Positions 56,505 through 64,000 of a DNA stretch of 64,000 bases are shown here, piece by piece. The stretch covers positions 23,166-87,165 of the forward strand of contig NZ_WOTO01000038.1 of the NCBI RefSeq assembly GCF_010993775.1, read 5' to 3'. A program made the position numbers and the translations under genes. Position 1 is the stretch's first letter. Each line of letters starts with the position of its first letter. The DNA comes from Fodinicola feengrottensis (GTDB lineage Bacteria; Actinomycetota; Actinomycetes; Mycobacteriales; HKI-0501). The notes below the pieces were generated by a model that saw only the letters and a program-made list of their open reading frames with translations, did no database searches and was not told the DNA's origin.

Positions 56505-56913
56505 CTTCGTGCTGTCCGGAGCCTTCGTGCTTGTCCGGACAGCCTTCGGGGGTGGCCTGATCTGCGCTGTTGCTGGTGTGAACATAGGGGCGTACGACCG
56601 ATTAGACACATTCGCTACGATTACCCTTTGTGGGCGGTTATGTAGTGGTGTTAACTTTTGTCCCGGCGTTACACAACGTCAAAAGGTACGCACTGCGGGT
56701 AGGGGCTGATCGGTATGAGCCGGGAATGGTGACGAACGTGTCCCGTCGGGGGCTCCATCCGTAGGTTCACCAGCCGTCGGGCACGCGCGATGTGGGGCTT
56801 CGTGCGTAACCGGCGGATGGTGCGGGCCTGAGCGGCGGCACGTACGAACGCCAGGCACCACCCAGTGGCCACCGCTGTCCACGGTCCTGTCCATCCAGCT
56901 AGATCGGAGCACA
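56505..56913 (+). promoter_or_regulatory. Long upstream region of chaplin-like gene
   Basis: There is no gene in this 409-bp stretch. A lower-GC part at about 56590-56660 (ACACATTCGCTACGATTACC, GTTAACTTTTGTCCC) looks like the promoter zone, leaving a possible leader of over 200 bases with several GC-rich stems before ATG 56914. I could not match it to a known riboswitch class. Confidence 0.4.
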
Positions 56914-57687
56914 ATGAACGTTTGGGTACGCAGATCGGTCCAGACCGCGGTTCTGGCCGGCGGCCTGCTGGCACTGGGCGCCACCGGCGCCTACGCCAGC
57001 CACACCGCTCCGGCCACTGACGCGGCGACGGCCCATCATGTGGTCCTCAAGGGCGGCGTCGGCGGCGTGACCTCCGGTGTCGGCAGCATCCTCGGCGGCA
57101 ACCAGGTCATCACCAACGTCAACGCCCCGGTCAACGTGGCGTGCAACGCGGTCGGTGCGCTCGGCCACGCGCTCGCCCTCTGCCACTCCGGTGGCGGCAG
57201 TGGCAGCGGCGCACACTCGACCGGCGGCGTGAGCGCGGCGGCGCCACCAGCGGCGCGCACAGCGCCGGTGGCGGCAACCAGGTCATCACTGGCGTCAACT
57301 CCCCGGTCAACGTCAGTGGCAACGCGGTCGGCAACGCCGTCGCGGGCGGCAAGAAGCACTCCGCCGCTCCGATGACCGCCGGCACCGGCCCCCGTCCGTC
57401 GGCGGCGCGACCTCCGGCGTCGGCAGCATCCTCGGCGGCAACCAGGTCATCACTGGCGTCAACGCTCCGGTGAACGTCAGCGGCAACGCTGTCGGCATCC
57501 TCGGCCACGGCATCGCGGCGGCGGCGGCGCGGCCCCGTCCTCCACCGGCGCCGTGCACGCCGGCGGTGTCACCAACGGTGCGCACAGCATCGGTGGCGGC
57601 AACCAGGTCATCACCGGCGTCAACGCTCCGGTGAATGTGACCGGAAACGCCGTGGGCATCCTCGGCACCGGCATCGCCGGGCTGTAG
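56914..57687 (+). CDS. Secreted chaplin-like protein with four repeat units (frameshifted)
   Basis: Exported surface protein with a signal peptide (VRRSVQTAVLAGGLLALGATGAYA) and four copies of a chaplin-type unit, GGNQVITxVNxPVNVxxNAVG. The first carries two Cys (NVACNAVGALGHALALC); the other three have Ser-Gly or Thr-Gly at the first Cys position. Chaplins self-assemble into amyloid-like hydrophobic layers on aerial hyphae and spores. The repetitive DNA is broken by at least three frame shifts between 57230 and 57560; the last unit ends GTGIAGL at 57687. ATG 56914 has only a weak ribosome-binding site. Confidence 0.78.
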
Positions 57688-57706
57688 TTATTCGCTAGTT
57701 CTTCTC

Positions 57707-57751
57707 AAGAAGCCCGGCCATCCCGTCCTCCAGACGGGCGCCGGGCTTCTT
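57707..57751 (+). terminator. Strong terminator of chaplin-like gene
   Basis: AAGAAGCCCGGC pairs perfectly with GCCGGGCTTCTT around an inner CCCGTC/GACGGG stem, 19 bases after the stop codon. Confidence 0.9.
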
Positions 57752-57805
57752 AGCGTCCCGGGAACTCCGCCGACACCCCGCGTCCCGGTGCCCGTTATAT
57801 CCCCC

Positions 57806-57984
57806 GCCCGGCTCAAAATTGTCGTACCCACCCCCAAAAATCACCCCCACCCAGTGACGGGTGGGGGGCGGGTTTGAGGACCGATGTTCAACTAAAAATT
57901 AAGGTCCACCTCTCGACCCACCCCCCGCCCGTTCAAAGGGAGGGGGAAAGAAAAACAGACACCTACGACAATTTCGCGCCGTTA
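57806..57984 (+). repeat. MITE-like intergenic repeat, copy 7
   Basis: A 179-bp copy with diverged ends (left GCCCGGCTCAAAATTGTCGT) but conserved hairpins and core. It lies between the convergent chaplin-like and isomerase-like genes, just after the chaplin terminator. Confidence 0.88.
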
Positions 57985-58095
57985 CGGCTTGTCGCGGCTA
58001 AACCAGCCACACAGGTTTCCATCCACACCTCGCCCGCGCGGCGCACGTAGGCCGCCCAGGTTCGCGCGGCGACCGGAGGTCGCCCAGGTTCGTGG

Positions 58096-58257
58096 CGGTG
58101 GGGTGCCCGCTCTTTGGGCGCCCCGGGCGACGCGAACCGGATGCGCCGCCGCAGGAACTGCGGCCAGAAACACTGCGGTGGGGTGCCCGCTCTTTGGGCG
58201 CCCCGGCGACGCGAACCGGATGCGCCGCCGCCGCAGGAACTGCGGCCAGAAACTCAG
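58096..58257. repeat. Tandem duplication of an 80-bp double-hairpin unit
   Basis: Two nearly identical units (58096-58175 and 58176-58257) each contain GGGGTGCCC-N6-GGGCGCCCC and CCGCAG-GAA-CTGCGG hairpins. The second copy runs into the stop codon of the leftward isomerase-like gene, so it is that gene's terminator in duplicate. A partial third unit (CGCCCAGGTTCG, twice) lies to the left. Confidence 0.8.
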
Positions 58258-59006
58258 CCGGTGCGCAATGCCTCCAGGAGGTGGCTTTCGCCGGTGATCT
58301 CCAGTACGTCGAGGGGAATGCGGCCCCAGAGGGCGAGCAGCAGGTCGCTGGCGGTGCCCTTGGCGGCCGCTTGGGCGCCCGGGCCGGGGTCCAGGACGGT
58401 GTTGGTGTCCAGGACGGCCAGGGTGGTGCCGCGCAGCCTCAGGACCCAGCGGTCGCCCGTGTCGGTGGCGTTCAGGCGTACGACGCCCTCCGCGTCATCG
58501 GGGCCCTTCCGGCGGCCGCTGGGCAGTTGGGTGTCCAGCACCTCGGCGATGCCGTCGACGGACAGGCGCGGGTCCAGCGGGATCGGGATGCCGATCGCGG
58601 CTTGCGCGTCCCAGCGGTGGATCGCGGTCTCAAGGGCCATCCGACGGAACCAGAAAGCCGCCACTTTGGGGCCGCCGCCCCAGTTCCACGCCGGTGCCTC
58701 GGGGTCGAGATTTTCCAGCGCGGTAATGGTTTGGGCGAGCTGCTCGGCGAAGTAGTCCAGCACCGCCGGGCCGGTCGGCGCGGTCTGTCGCTCGTTGTCC
58801 GGTCGACTGGCGGTGCCGCGGACGAAATGCGTGCGCTGGAACTGGTAGACCACGCCCAGATGCCCGACCAGACGCTCGAGGTTCCAGCCAGGGCAGGACC
58901 GCACTGGCGCGGCCAGGTTCTCCACTCCGACCGCCGCGCCCAGGGCCGCACCTTCGGCCCGCAGCGCCTCCAGCCAGAACCGCTGGTCGGCGGTGAGGTC
59001 GGTCAT
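58254..59006 (-). CDS. Mycothiol-dependent maleylpyruvate isomerase-family protein
   Basis: DinB-fold protein of about 250 residues (TIGR03083-like group) with an N-terminal four-helix bundle (FWLEALRAEGAALG, CPGWNLERLVGHLGVVY) and a C-terminal domain (LLLALWGRIPLDVLEI). His residues in LVGHLG and ALETAIHRWDAQ match the metal-site pattern. Such proteins use mycothiol as cofactor, consistent with mshD here. ATG 59006 is preferred over 59012 because AGGAGG then lies 6 bases upstream. The substrate is unknown. Confidence 0.82.
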   Translation of the reverse strand: MTDLTADQRFWLEALRAEGAALGAAVGVENLAAPVRSCPGWNLERLVGHLGVVYQFQRTHFVRGTASRPDNERQTAPTGPAVLDYFAEQLAQTITALENLDPEAPAWNWGGGPKVAAFWFRRMALETAIHRWDAQAAIGIPIPLDPRLSVDGIAEVLDTQLPSGRRKGPDDAEGVVRLNATDTGDRWVLRLRGTTLAVLDTNTVLDPGPGAQAAAKGTASDLLLALWGRIPLDVLEITGESHLLEALRTG

Positions 59007-59079
59007 TGTCATCCTCCTGGAGTGGTCGCGCCCGATGCCGGCACGTTACCGCGCTGGCGGTGGCCTATGGTTTTCAGGC

Positions 59080-60130
59080 GTGCGAACTGCTTCCCAAGCT
59101 CCGCTCGACGGACTCACCACGCTCCGCCTCGGCGGACCCGCCAGCACCCTGGTCGAGGTCACCACCGCGGCCGAGGCGATCGACGCGGTGGCGGCCGCGG
59201 CGGAGCCCGTGCTGTGTGCTGGCCGGTGGCAGCAACGTCGTCCTGCCGGACCGTGGCCTCGACGGCACCGTGGTGCTGCTGCGCTCGGCCGGCCGGCAGG
59301 TGAGCGAGAGCGATGACTCGGTGACGGTCACCGTGCAGGCCGGCGAGACCTGGGACGACCTGGTCGCCTGGTCGGTACGGGAAGGCCTCGCCGGCATCGA
59401 GTGCCTCGCCGGCATCCCGGGCTCGGTCGGCGCGACCCCGGTCCAGAACGTCGGTGCGTACGGCCAGGAGGTCGCGGACACCATCACCGCGGTGCGCGCG
59501 TACGACCGGCTGGCCGGCGTCCAGAAGGTGCTTACGCCGGCCGAGTGCGGATTCACCTACCGGCACAGCGTCTTCAAGGGGCACGACCGCTGGTTGGTGC
59601 TGGACGTGACTTTCCAGCTGCCCCGAGCCAAGGAGTCCGAGCCGCTGCGGTTCGGTGAGCTGACCCGTCGGCTCGCCGTGGACCCCGGCGGCAGTGCACC
59701 GCTGGCGGACGTACGTGACGCAGTCCTGGCCCTGCGAGCCGGCAAGGGCATGGTGCTGGACGCCGCCGACCACGACACCTGGAGCGTCGGTTCCTTCTTC
59801 ACCAACCCGGTCCTGGAGCCAGCGGACTACGACGAGGTCGTCCGCCGCTGCGCCGCGCTGCACGGCCCGGATGTGGTGCCGCCGCGGTTCGCGGCGGACG
59901 GGCTGGTGAAAACCTCGGCGGCGTGGCTGATCGAGCGGGCCGGCTTCGCTCGTGGCCACGGCCGGGACGGAGTTTCCCTGTCCACCAAGCACACTCTCGC
60001 GCTCACTAATCGCGGCACCGGCACCACGACGGCGCTTTTGGCGCTGGCCAGGGAAGTACGGGACGGCGTACGTGACACCTTCGGCGTGACACTTGTCAAC
60101 GAGCCGGTAATCGTGGGCGACTCACTTTAA
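59080..60130 (+). CDS. murB: UDP-N-acetylenolpyruvoylglucosamine reductase (frameshifted)
   Basis: FAD enzyme making UDP-MurNAc, essential for peptidoglycan. It has TTLRLGGPASTLVEV, the FAD-binding AGGSNVVLPD, GIPGSVGATPVQNVGAYGQE and GSFFTNPVL (catalytic Ser). One extra C in GCTGGCCGGTGGC near 59222 breaks the frame; since the gene is essential this is almost surely a sequence error. GTG 59080 is the start, divergent from the isomerase-like gene. Confidence 0.94.
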
Positions 60131-60150
60131 AGGCTGCTAGCGTGGCCGCC

Positions 60151-61194
60151 ATGCGTTCGTTCGTCAATCCGCCCAAGGCCAAGCCCGGCGACTCGCTCGC
60201 CGTCATCTCGCCGGCGAGCGGCCTGCCGGGAATTCTTCCGCTGCCGTTCGACCTTGGCCTGCGCAGGCTCGCCGACAACTTCGGTCTTACCGCGATCGAA
60301 TACCCCACCACCAGAAAGATGGGTGCGACCCCGCAGGAGCGTGCGGCCGACGTTCACGCGGCTTTCTCCGACGAGCGTGTGACCGCGGTGATCGCGTCCA
60401 TCGGTGGCAGCGACCAGATCAAGGTGCTCCGGCATCTGGATCCGGATCTGTTGCGGGCACACCCGAAGCCGTTCTTTGGTCTGAGCGACAACACGAACCT
60501 GTTGAACTACCTGTGGAATCTCGGCATCACCTCGTTCCACGGCACGACGGTGATGACCTCTCTCGGTCGCGGTGGAGCGATGCATCCGCTGACCGAGGAG
60601 TCGTTTCGGGCCGCGATTTTTGAGGCCGGGCCGTATGAGTTGCGCGCGTCCAAGGACTACAACGACATCGATCACTCGTGGGATGTGCCGGAGAACTTGG
60701 AGAAAGAGCCGCCGATGATGCCATCGGACGGCTGGACTTGGCATGGCCCGAGCCGCCGGGTCAGCGGCATTTCGTGGGGCGGAAACCTGGAGATTCTCGG
60801 CTGGAACCTGGCCGCTGGCCGCTATATCAAGGACAGTGACGCATATGCCGGCTGCGTCTTCTATTTTGAGACGTCAGAGGAAATGCCCAGCGCCACCGAG
60901 GTCTATCGGCTGCTGATGCAGGCCGGCGAACGGGGTTTGCTGGAACAGTTCGCCGCTGTCCTGGTTGGCCGCCCCAAGGCATGGTCTTTCGACCAGCAGA
61001 ACAGCCCAGAAGCAAAAACCGAATACATTTCCGGTCAGGTGGACGCGGTGTTACGCGCCCTCGGTGAGTACGCACCAGACGTACCAGTCGTCACCGGTCT
61101 CGACATCGGCCACACCGACCCGCAGCTCACCATCCCCAATGGAGCCATGATCACCGTCGACGCCGTCGAGCGCCGGATTTTTGTCGAATACTGA
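60151..61194 (+). CDS. S66-family serine peptidase (LD-carboxypeptidase/MccF-like)
   Basis: A 347-residue intact frame with the S66 features: LAVISPASG at the start, the nucleophile Ser in FFGLSDNTNLL, ISWGGNLEILGW and the His in GLDIGHTDPQ. Members cut murein tetrapeptides or detoxify microcin-C-type peptides. The lack of a signal peptide and the length are closer to MccF-type enzymes. ATG 60151 is used; GTG 60142 is possible. It lies 20 bases after murB, so a shared transcript is likely. Confidence 0.85.
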   Translation: MRSFVNPPKAKPGDSLAVISPASGLPGILPLPFDLGLRRLADNFGLTAIEYPTTRKMGATPQERAADVHAAFSDERVTAVIASIGGSDQIKVLRHLDPDLLRAHPKPFFGLSDNTNLLNYLWNLGITSFHGTTVMTSLGRGGAMHPLTEESFRAAIFEAGPYELRASKDYNDIDHSWDVPENLEKEPPMMPSDGWTWHGPSRRVSGISWGGNLEILGWNLAAGRYIKDSDAYAGCVFYFETSEEMPSATEVYRLLMQAGERGLLEQFAAVLVGRPKAWSFDQQNSPEAKTEYISGQVDAVLRALGEYAPDVPVVTGLDIGHTDPQLTIPNGAMITVDAVERRIFVEY

Positions 61195-61340
61195 TCATTG
61201 ACCTGAAGTCTTGCTCTCTCGCGGGGAAAGCCGGCGATTTGATGCCGTCCGTCGATGCCGAGCTTGGCGTACACCGCTTGAGATGGGTCTCGACGGTGTG
61301 CCGCGAGCTGGCGCGATCCGAGGTTGAGAAACGTGGCCTC

Positions 61341-62150
61341 CTAGGGCGAAACTGCTTCCCATCTGACGGTGAGTTCGCCTTGGCGCCAGCGGTCCGGGCG
61401 GTCGACGACCGGCCAGCCGTCGGCGGCGAGCCGGGCCGCGGCGGCCGCCCAGCGTTGCCGCGGACCGTACGAGGCGAGCGCCGCGGCGGACTGCCAGGCC
61501 GCGTCGAAGGTGGCCAGCAGCGCGTGGATCCGTTCGCCTGGTACGTTCCGGTGGATCAGCGCTTTGGGCAGCCGCTCGGCCAAAGTAGCCGGTCTATCCA
61601 ATGTGGACAGTCGAGCCGCAGGGTGAGCGTGACCGGGCCGGCGGCGTCCAGCGCCACCCAACATCCGACTCGGCCGAGCTCGTCACAGGTGCCCTCGACC
61701 AGTAACCCACCGGCCGCGAGCCGGGCCAGTAACTGCTCCCACGCGGGCGCGGACGCTTCCTCGGGATACTGCCGAAGGACGTTCATCGCGCGGATGACGA
61801 CCGGCCGCAGCCCGGCACATTCGAAGCCACCGCGCCGAAATTCCAGTGCTGGCGGGTCAGCCGCCGGAGCCGCGGCGGCTACCCGCTCGGGGTCGATCTC
61901 CAACCCGACGACCCGGACATCGGGTCGTACGAGCCGCAACCGCGCCGCCAGTTCGACGGTGGTGACCGGCGCGGCGCCGTAGCCGAGGTCCACCACCAGC
62001 GGATCGGCCGCGGCTCGCAACAACTGGGCGTGGTTCGCTACCAGCCATCGGTCGACCCGACGCAGCCGGTTGGGCGCGGTGGTGCCGCGAGTGGCGACGC
62101 CGAGTGCGCGCGCTCTGCCGGCCCGCGAGTCGCGGCGCCTTGCGGGGCAC
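61341..62150 (-). CDS. SAM-dependent methyltransferase, actinobacterial type (frameshifted)
   Basis: Contains TTAPNRLRRVDRWLVANH, the SAM-binding strand PLVVDLGYGAAPVTTVEL and VVGLEIDPERV, then a second domain ending LTVRWEAVSP. The N-terminal TRGTTAPNRLRR block is characteristic of a conserved actinobacterial group of unknown substrate. Breaks near 62110 and 61640 disrupt it. GTG 62150 sits 2 bases after the upstream SDR stop, so they form an operon. Confidence 0.75.
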
Positions 62151-62152
62151 GG

Positions 62153-62914
62153 CTACCTGACCCGGTGCACCTTGTGCTGGGCCGCCTGCGCCAACGGCCG
62201 TACGACCAGCAGGTCGATGTCGACGTGCGCGGGCCGGGTGACGGTCCAGGCGATGCAGTCAGCGACATCCTCGGCGGTGAGCGGATTCGCCACCCCCTCA
62301 TACACCTTCGCCGCCGCCTCGGCGTCCCCGTCGAACCGGTTGACCGCGAACTCATCCGTACGCACCATCCCCGGCGCGATCTCGGACACCCGGATCGGTC
62401 GCCCGGACAGCTCCAGCCGCAACGTCTCGGCGACCGCCGTGGTTCCGTGCTTGGCCGCCGTGTAGCCGCCGCCACCCTCATAGACGATGTGCCCGGCGGT
62501 CGACGAAACGACCACGATGTGTCCCTGCCCGGAGGCCTCCAGGTCCGGCACCAGCGCCTTGGTGACGCGTACGACGCCAATCACGTTGACCTCGTACATC
62601 CACTGCCAGTCCGCCACGTCGGCCTTGTCGACCGGATCCGCGCCACGCGCGCCGCCAGCGTTGTTGACCAGCACGTTCACGCCCTGGCCGAGCTTGCTCG
62701 CGGTCTCCCGTACAGCGGTGGCGAACGCGTCGACGCTCGCCTGGTCGGTCACGTCCAGGCTGACAGCCGTCCCGCCGGTCTCGGCGGCCAGCTTCGCCAA
62801 CCGATCGAGCCGCCGCGCGCCCAGCACCACAGGGAACCCGGCCTCGGCCAACTGCCGCGCGGTGGCCGCCCCGATCCCACTACTCGCACCCGTCACAACC
62901 GCAATGCCTGGCAT
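62153..62914 (-). CDS. Short-chain dehydrogenase/reductase
   Basis: Intact 253-residue oxidoreductase: cofactor motif TGASSGIG, NNAGG, VVVSSTAG and YTAAKHG (catalytic Tyr and Lys), with the C-terminal VDIDLLVVRPLAQ typical of YdfG-like serine or 3-hydroxy acid dehydrogenases. ATG 62914 is preferred because GAGGAG lies 5 bases upstream. It is the counterpart of Rv0484c near murB in M. tuberculosis as I recall. Confidence 0.9.
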   Translation of the reverse strand: MPGIAVVTGASSGIGAATARQLAEAGFPVVLGARRLDRLAKLAAETGGTAVSLDVTDQASVDAFATAVRETASKLGQGVNVLVNNAGGARGADPVDKADVADWQWMYEVNVIGVVRVTKALVPDLEASGQGHIVVVSSTAGHIVYEGGGGYTAAKHGTTAVAETLRLELSGRPIRVSEIAPGMVRTDEFAVNRFDGDAEAAAKVYEGVANPLTAEDVADCIAWTVTRPAHVDIDLLVVRPLAQAAQHKVHRVR

Positions 62915-63515
62915 CTGTCTCCTCACGATCCGTCCCGTACCTATCTAACTTCGTTTCCGGCACCCGCTGCCGCCAGGGCCACCCAGGCGCCGATGGCCTG
63001 GCCAGCTCGACCGTGGTCACGGCGGTACGGATCGTGACCGCTGCCATCCCGGCCGTCGGGTCCGGCGGGAAAGCGTGGCAGCTCGCGACTGTCTAATGTT
63101 TTCTTTGTCGATAACTGGTCGTTCGGAGAATTTGCCGCCTGCTTTCGTCAGCGATTCGCCAGTCATTCACGTACGGATTTGGCGTACGAATGGATGAGTA
63201 AAGAATGCCCTGGGTCTTTGCGGCTGCTGCCTTTTCGGGAGTGGTCGAAAAGGTGTCAGATCGTCGCGGTTCCTGGCGGGACACCGTTATTGTGAGCCGC
63301 GCACCGGAAGGCGTCTAACGGGAATCGGTAGTACGTGCCAAGAAAGGGTCTGGAATGACCGTCGAAAGGTAATGTTTTCCTCACCTTTCGGTAGTTGGCG
63401 AATGATCCGTCAGTGGCACGAAACCGGGACGCGAAAAGAATCCGGCGCCGGTTTACTGTAAATGTCGAACACGGGGAATTGTCCCCCACCGAATCTCTGC
63501 AAGGGAGCAGCGAAG
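62915..63515. promoter_or_regulatory. 600-bp gene-free region upstream of acidic protein gene
   Basis: No supported gene. Base composition is clearly less GC-rich from about 63090 to 63480. A hairpin CGAAAGGT (63363-63370) with ACCTTTCG (63383-63390) lies about 125 bases before the acidic-protein gene and could be part of its leader or an operator. Confidence 0.45.
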
Positions 63516-63809
63516 ATGAGCGAGCACGTCGAATACGACAGCTCCGGCAACCAGTACGACGTATATGAGCACTCCGACGGCAGCGCGGACGTTTACGAGT
63601 ACGGCGCGGACGGGGTCGACGCCCACCACAGCATCATCGACGCCGACGGCGCGCAGCACGTGACCGCGACCGACGGTGCGGGCGACAGCGCGAGCGAGAA
63701 CGTCAACTCCGACGGCACCGTGTCGGACGTGCACGAGAGTAGCGCCGATGGCTACCAGGCCGACGCGTACAACAACTACAACGGCACCTACACGTACGAC
63801 TCGAACTGA
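63516..63809 (+). CDS. Acidic Asp/Tyr/Ser-rich 97-residue protein
   Basis: Not recognised. The frame from ATG 63516, 8 bases after AAGGGAGC, encodes a very acidic, low-complexity product (YDSSGNQYDVYEHSDGSADV, YEYGADGVDAHHSI, ending YNGTYTYDSN) with no Cys, Lys or Arg. There is no signal peptide or membrane segment. Repeated aromatic-acidic turns (YxxxGxxxDxxE) suggest a beta-solenoid or disordered calcium-binding-like protein; this is inference. A hairpin terminator follows. Confidence 0.65.
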   Translation: MSEHVEYDSSGNQYDVYEHSDGSADVYEYGADGVDAHHSIIDADGAQHVTATDGAGDSASENVNSDGTVSDVHESSADGYQADAYNNYNGTYTYDSN

Positions 63810-63824
63810 AGCCATGGCGCCCTA

Positions 63825-63867
63825 GATGGCCCATCGGAGGCGCGTCCTACGCCGCTGATGGGCCATC
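63825..63867 (+). terminator. Hairpin terminator after acidic protein gene
   Basis: GATGGCCCATC (63825-63835) pairs perfectly with GATGGGCCATC (63857-63867) around an inner GGCG/CGCC stem, 15 bases after the stop codon. Confidence 0.8.
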
Positions 63868-63971
63868 GGGGCGTACGGCGAGGTGGCGGAAACAGATCGC
63901 CGTCTCGTTGTGTTGACTTATGTCGTGGCCGCCACCTTTCGTCGTACGTTCCGCCGGCCCGCGAAGCTGCC

Positions 63972-63998
63972 GATCGCGGTGCACGGATCGCGGTGCAC
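63972..63998. repeat. Short tandem repeat at window end
   Basis: GATCGCGGTGCAC occurs twice with a 14-base period. It is truncated by the window edge, so its extent is unknown. Confidence 0.5.
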
Positions 63999-64000
63999 AC

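Noticed and set aside
56505..56913. A riboswitch (c-di-AMP type) upstream of the chaplin-like gene
   Set aside because: Length and stems are suggestive, but I could not align the conserved core motifs of that class; kept only as an unexplained leader.
1..64000. CRISPR arrays, tRNA or rRNA genes
   Set aside because: I looked for regularly spaced repeats and for tRNA arm signatures and found none that hold up; GGTTCGA-like matches lie inside protein genes such as the GroES-like gene.
1..64000. Widespread pseudogenisation
   Set aside because: Broken genes include essential ones and keep conserved motifs in the shifted frames; sequence error explains the pattern better.

Overview
The window is high-GC DNA from a mycothiol-using actinomycete. 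Signs of this are MshD, a mycothiol-dependent isomerase-type protein, GlnR, Ku/LigD, an HBHA-like protein, chaplin-like repeats and a TmsA/TmsB (10-methyl fatty acid) pair. I cannot name the genus from sequence alone. Several blocks look like reshuffled Mycobacterium tuberculosis synteny as I remember it: Rv0812-Rv0821c (pabC-like, fatty-acid-binding-like, sseC, cysA, thiX, lmeA, glnR, mshD, pst/phoU) and Rv0474-Rv0476 (regulator, hbhA, DUF2516), with murB nearby.

Layout. 0-8.5 kb: partial DeoR regulator, secreted GH31 glycosidase, two tandem family-5 substrate-binding lipoproteins without permeases, an unknown gene and a class II aldolase. 8.7-13.3 kb: tmsA-tmsB operon, then a beta-lactamase-like hydrolase with an NlpC/P60 endopeptidase. 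13.4-20.3 kb: ku divergent from separate ligD ligase and polymerase genes, PrsW protease, GroES-like protein, AI-2E family permease. 20.3-31.2 kb: DinG helicase, Ca2+/cation antiporter, ECF41-like sigma factor, VanZ-like protein, DUF47-Pit phosphate uptake pair, hydrolase, and an MFS pump divergent from its TetR regulator. 31.8-37 kb: pstSCAB-phoU behind a PHO box. 37.2-46.4 kb: glnR-mshD one way; a membrane protein, LmeA-like protein, two unknown genes, ThiX and a sulfur operon (Cys-rich leader, DUF4395, sulfurtransferase, DUF1416) the other way. 46.4-54.2 kb: SDR/LysR pair, nitrobindin-like protein, enoyl-CoA hydratase, PabC-like protein, Fur, YgfZ, AlaX, asparaginase. 54.2-64 kb: HBHA cluster, SOD, chaplin-like protein, mycothiol-dependent isomerase-like protein, MurB, S66 peptidase, methyltransferase, SDR and an acidic orphan protein.

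Two things stand out beyond the genes. First, a family of about 180-bp intergenic repeats with roughly 20-bp terminal inverted repeats and two GC-rich hairpins occurs in seven recognisable copies plus one degenerate copy. All lie at gene 3' ends, mostly between convergent genes, and one copy is split by a decayed IS481-type element with a 16-bp target duplication. Second, about two thirds of the genes, including essential ones (murB, ligD, pst genes, glnR), are broken by small indels, several of them clean 4-, 7- or 8-bp tandem duplications or homopolymer changes. This most likely reflects assembly error, so I annotate these as single genes with frameshifts rather than as pseudogenes. Coordinates of frameshift sites are approximate.
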